The notes beneath the pieces are model-generated. The model was not told the origin of the DNA. It saw nothing but the letters and a program-made list of their open reading frames with translations, and searched no databases. This document shows positions 22,000-23,291 of a stretch of 23,291 bases of DNA, one piece after another; the stretch's first letter is position 1, and each line of letters starts with the position of its first letter. Both the position numbers and the translations under genes were made by a program. Source of the stretch: a virus; the IMG/VR virus record IMGVR_UViG_3300047375_001061, positions 1-23,291 of that record. The stretch is one strand, 5' to 3'.

Positions 22000-22851
22000 A
22001 TGTTGAAACACAACAAAACAAAGCAGCAGCTAATCAAGCGCATTAAACGCGCAGCGCTAACCGAGACGGGTAAACAATGGGCTCTCGATAACATCGATTA
22101 TTTAATGAAGCCGATGACGCTACTCGGTAGTTCCAAGAAAGTCGAAAAGGGATTAAAGAAAAAGATCATTACTAAGGTAATGTACTTATTCCCTCACAAT
22201 GCCATTTCACTTGTCACACTCTGCGCTGGTGCTAAGACAGCCGGCTGCGCCGACGGTTGTTTGTATCAATCAGGCCAGCTCGGTATGCCAGTAGGACGCG
22301 ACGCCATGGCTAAGCGAACGGTTTTAATGATCTTATTCCCATTACGCTTTCGAGCTGCTTTGATTGATGAGATAGCTCGAGCATATGAGCGGCATGGCGA
22401 CGCACTAGCGATACGGTTAAACGGCACGAGTGACGTTGATTTTTCCGAGGTGATCAAAGCGAATCCTCAAGTCCGTCATTATGATTATACGAAGCTATAC
22501 AATCGCGTAGTAAAGAATGACCTTCCAAACTATCACTTGACATACAGCGGCAGCGCTTTCAACGCTCGATCGATTAAGAATACTGCGCGAGCGATCAATG
22601 CCGGTGTTAACACTGCGCTTGCGTTTAACACAAAGCAGTTACCAGGGGAATTTGAGATTCCTGGCACGTTAACTGATTTCGACGAAACCGATCTGCGTTT
22701 CTTCGATAATAACGGCAGCGTCGGCGCATTGACTCGAAAAGGATCAAACCGAGCTGAACGCAGCGCCGAAAATAATCGAGAATCCTTTTTCTTTAATCCA
22801 AAAAGCTATTCAAAGCTTACTTCATTGATCGCTAGTGATAGGGGAATTTAA
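22000..22851 (+). CDS. GP88-like Cys-motif protein (283 aa)
   Basis: The central part LFPHNAISLVTLCAGAKTAG continues into a Cys cluster (Cys75, Cys83, Cys87; C-x7-C-x3-C) and a later AKRT. This resembles the phage GP88-type domain, in which a short Cys cluster (CP.A..GC...CL) precedes G...A..RT; the call is from memory. The Cys residues could bind a metal or iron-sulfur cluster. The N-terminal 60 residues are Lys-rich. I prefer the ATG at 22000 over 21994 because AGGGG is 7 bases from the former and 1 base from the latter. It is the first gene of the plus-strand operon, immediately behind the phage-type promoter. Biochemical role unknown. Confidence 0.65.
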   Translation: MLKHNKTKQQLIKRIKRAALTETGKQWALDNIDYLMKPMTLLGSSKKVEKGLKKKIITKVMYLFPHNAISLVTLCAGAKTAGCADGCLYQSGQLGMPVGRDAMAKRTVLMILFPLRFRAALIDEIARAYERHGDALAIRLNGTSDVDFSEVIKANPQVRHYDYTKLYNRVVKNDLPNYHLTYSGSAFNARSIKNTARAINAGVNTALAFNTKQLPGEFEIPGTLTDFDETDLRFFDNNGSVGALTRKGSNRAERSAENNRESFFFNPKSYSKLTSLIASDRGI

Positions 22852-22853
22852 TA

Positions 22854-23063
22854 ATGCATTTTTCAACATATCTACGAATTGAGAATTTAGCTGGCGGCTG
22901 CTTGGCATCCGATCGATCTTTTATAAGAGCGCTGCGCTCGAGGTTAAATAAGAAAGCATTGAAGCGCGGCAGCCGAGACATTCGGCGGGAATTGATAGCC
23001 GATATGTTCGAACTTAGAAATGAAGCCAAAAAAGTTATGATAATTGTAAATAGGGGCATTTAA
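22854..23063 (+). CDS. Small basic hypothetical protein (69 aa)
   Basis: This is a strongly basic protein rich in Arg and Lys (RALRSRLNKKALKRGSRDIRR), mostly helical, with no membrane segment and no recognised family. It follows the GP88-like gene by 2 bases. AGGGG, within the last codons of that gene, lies 9 bases before its ATG. It ends with the residues RGI, as do the upstream gene and the portal, because the ribosome-binding site of the next gene is built into its own last codons. Small basic early proteins of phages often bind nucleic acid or host proteins; that is only a general expectation. Confidence 0.65.
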   Translation: MHFSTYLRIENLAGGCLASDRSFIRALRSRLNKKALKRGSRDIRRELIADMFELRNEAKKVMIIVNRGI

Positions 23064-23064
23064 C

Positions 23065-23274
23065 ATGGAAAAAGATATAGATACTCGAGGCGCTTTTTTA
23101 GTCACTTGGACCGAGCGAATAACATTTATAGACCACTACCATGCATTCGATACTTACGACGAAGCGCTTGTATTTTTTAAAGCGCAATCCGATTGCAATA
23201 ATGTTTTAGCTATTCATTTAACTCAAACGATTAAAAGCTCGGATTATGCCGGCATTACAACGGGGGTCTTATAA
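23065..23274 (+). CDS. Small hypothetical protein (69 aa)
   Basis: The product is an acidic, aromatic-rich soluble protein (FIDHYHAFDTYDEALVFF) with no family recognised. The pattern of a strand (AFLVTWTERITF), an aromatic loop and a helix starting YDEALVFFKAQ suggests a small alpha/beta fold. AGGGG lies 8 bases before the ATG, one base after the upstream stop. It ends in a TAATG junction with the next gene. Part of the plus-strand early-type operon. Confidence 0.6.
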   Translation: MEKDIDTRGAFLVTWTERITFIDHYHAFDTYDEALVFFKAQSDCNNVLAIHLTQTIKSSDYAGITTGVL

Positions 23275-23291
23275 TGAAAACATACTATGCA
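23274..23291 (+). CDS. Start of a further plus-strand gene (partial)
   Basis: An ATG overlapping the previous stop (TAATG) opens MKTYYA and runs off the window. GGGGG about 8 bases upstream fits the ribosome-binding pattern of the other genes in this operon. Too short to identify. Confidence 0.5.

Noticed and set aside
1-23291. tRNA genes, CRISPR arrays, integrase, att sites and insertion sequences
   Set aside because: None seen on either strand by eye. There is no cloverleaf-like block in the only sizeable intergenic region, no regularly spaced repeats and no transposase or recombinase motif.

Overview
This window is part of a tailed-phage genome with a short-tail (podovirus) gene set of the T7-like supergroup. 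The evidence is the order of recognisable late genes on the minus strand: terminase small and large subunits, a large portal, a scaffold, an N4-gp56-type major capsid protein, a terminator-like hairpin, a tail adaptor, a tail nozzle, an Ala/Ser-rich tail fibre, two propeller-like receptor-binding candidates, and a set of Ala/Gln-rich internal virion (ejection) proteins. Several small proteins (the 92-aa protein after the receptor-binding pair, the C-tail-anchored protein, the DUF6127-like protein) look like those common in marine phage metagenomes. A marine bacterial host is therefore likely, but it cannot be named from this sequence. No integrase, repressor, att site, tRNA or CRISPR array was seen. 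No DNA replication gene, phage RNA polymerase or endolysin was recognised either, so these presumably lie outside the window.

Layout. Positions 1-21558 form one tightly packed minus-strand block of late genes, read from right to left, with stop/start overlaps of 1, 4 or 8 bases. The first part of this block (21558-20106) holds an alpha/beta hydrolase, a small lipoprotein, an 11-residue Lys-rich peptide and a membrane protein, and may be accessory or lysis genes. An HslV-like N-terminal-nucleophile peptidase follows, overlapping the terminase small subunit. Next come TerL, portal, a small gene that appears to continue in the -1 frame, scaffold and capsid (18994-12903). A strong hairpin with a U tract lies just after the capsid gene, as T-phi does in T7. 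Tail genes follow (12846-4793), then two small genes, then internal virion proteins with a GNAT-like protein among them (4240-93), then the start of another gene that leaves the window at base 1.

Positions 21559-21999 are a divergent non-coding region of about 440 bases, rich in dyad symmetries. It holds two candidate host-type promoters and one clear T7-superfamily promoter core on the plus strand, whose predicted +1 is only 11 bases before the likely first start codon. Positions 22000-23291 are plus-strand genes: a GP88-like Cys-motif protein, two small unknown proteins and the start of a fourth gene. They are spaced by a recurring ATAGGGG translation signal.

The points most worth following are: the HslV-like peptidase with its catalytic Thr/Asp/Lys spacing intact; a YDAEWA[K/R]ED motif at both ends of the scaffold and, in degenerate form, at the portal N-terminus; the apparent -1 frame extension between portal and scaffold; the tandem seven-repeat propeller proteins; and the near-leaderless phage promoter, which predicts a cognate T7-like RNA polymerase not present here.
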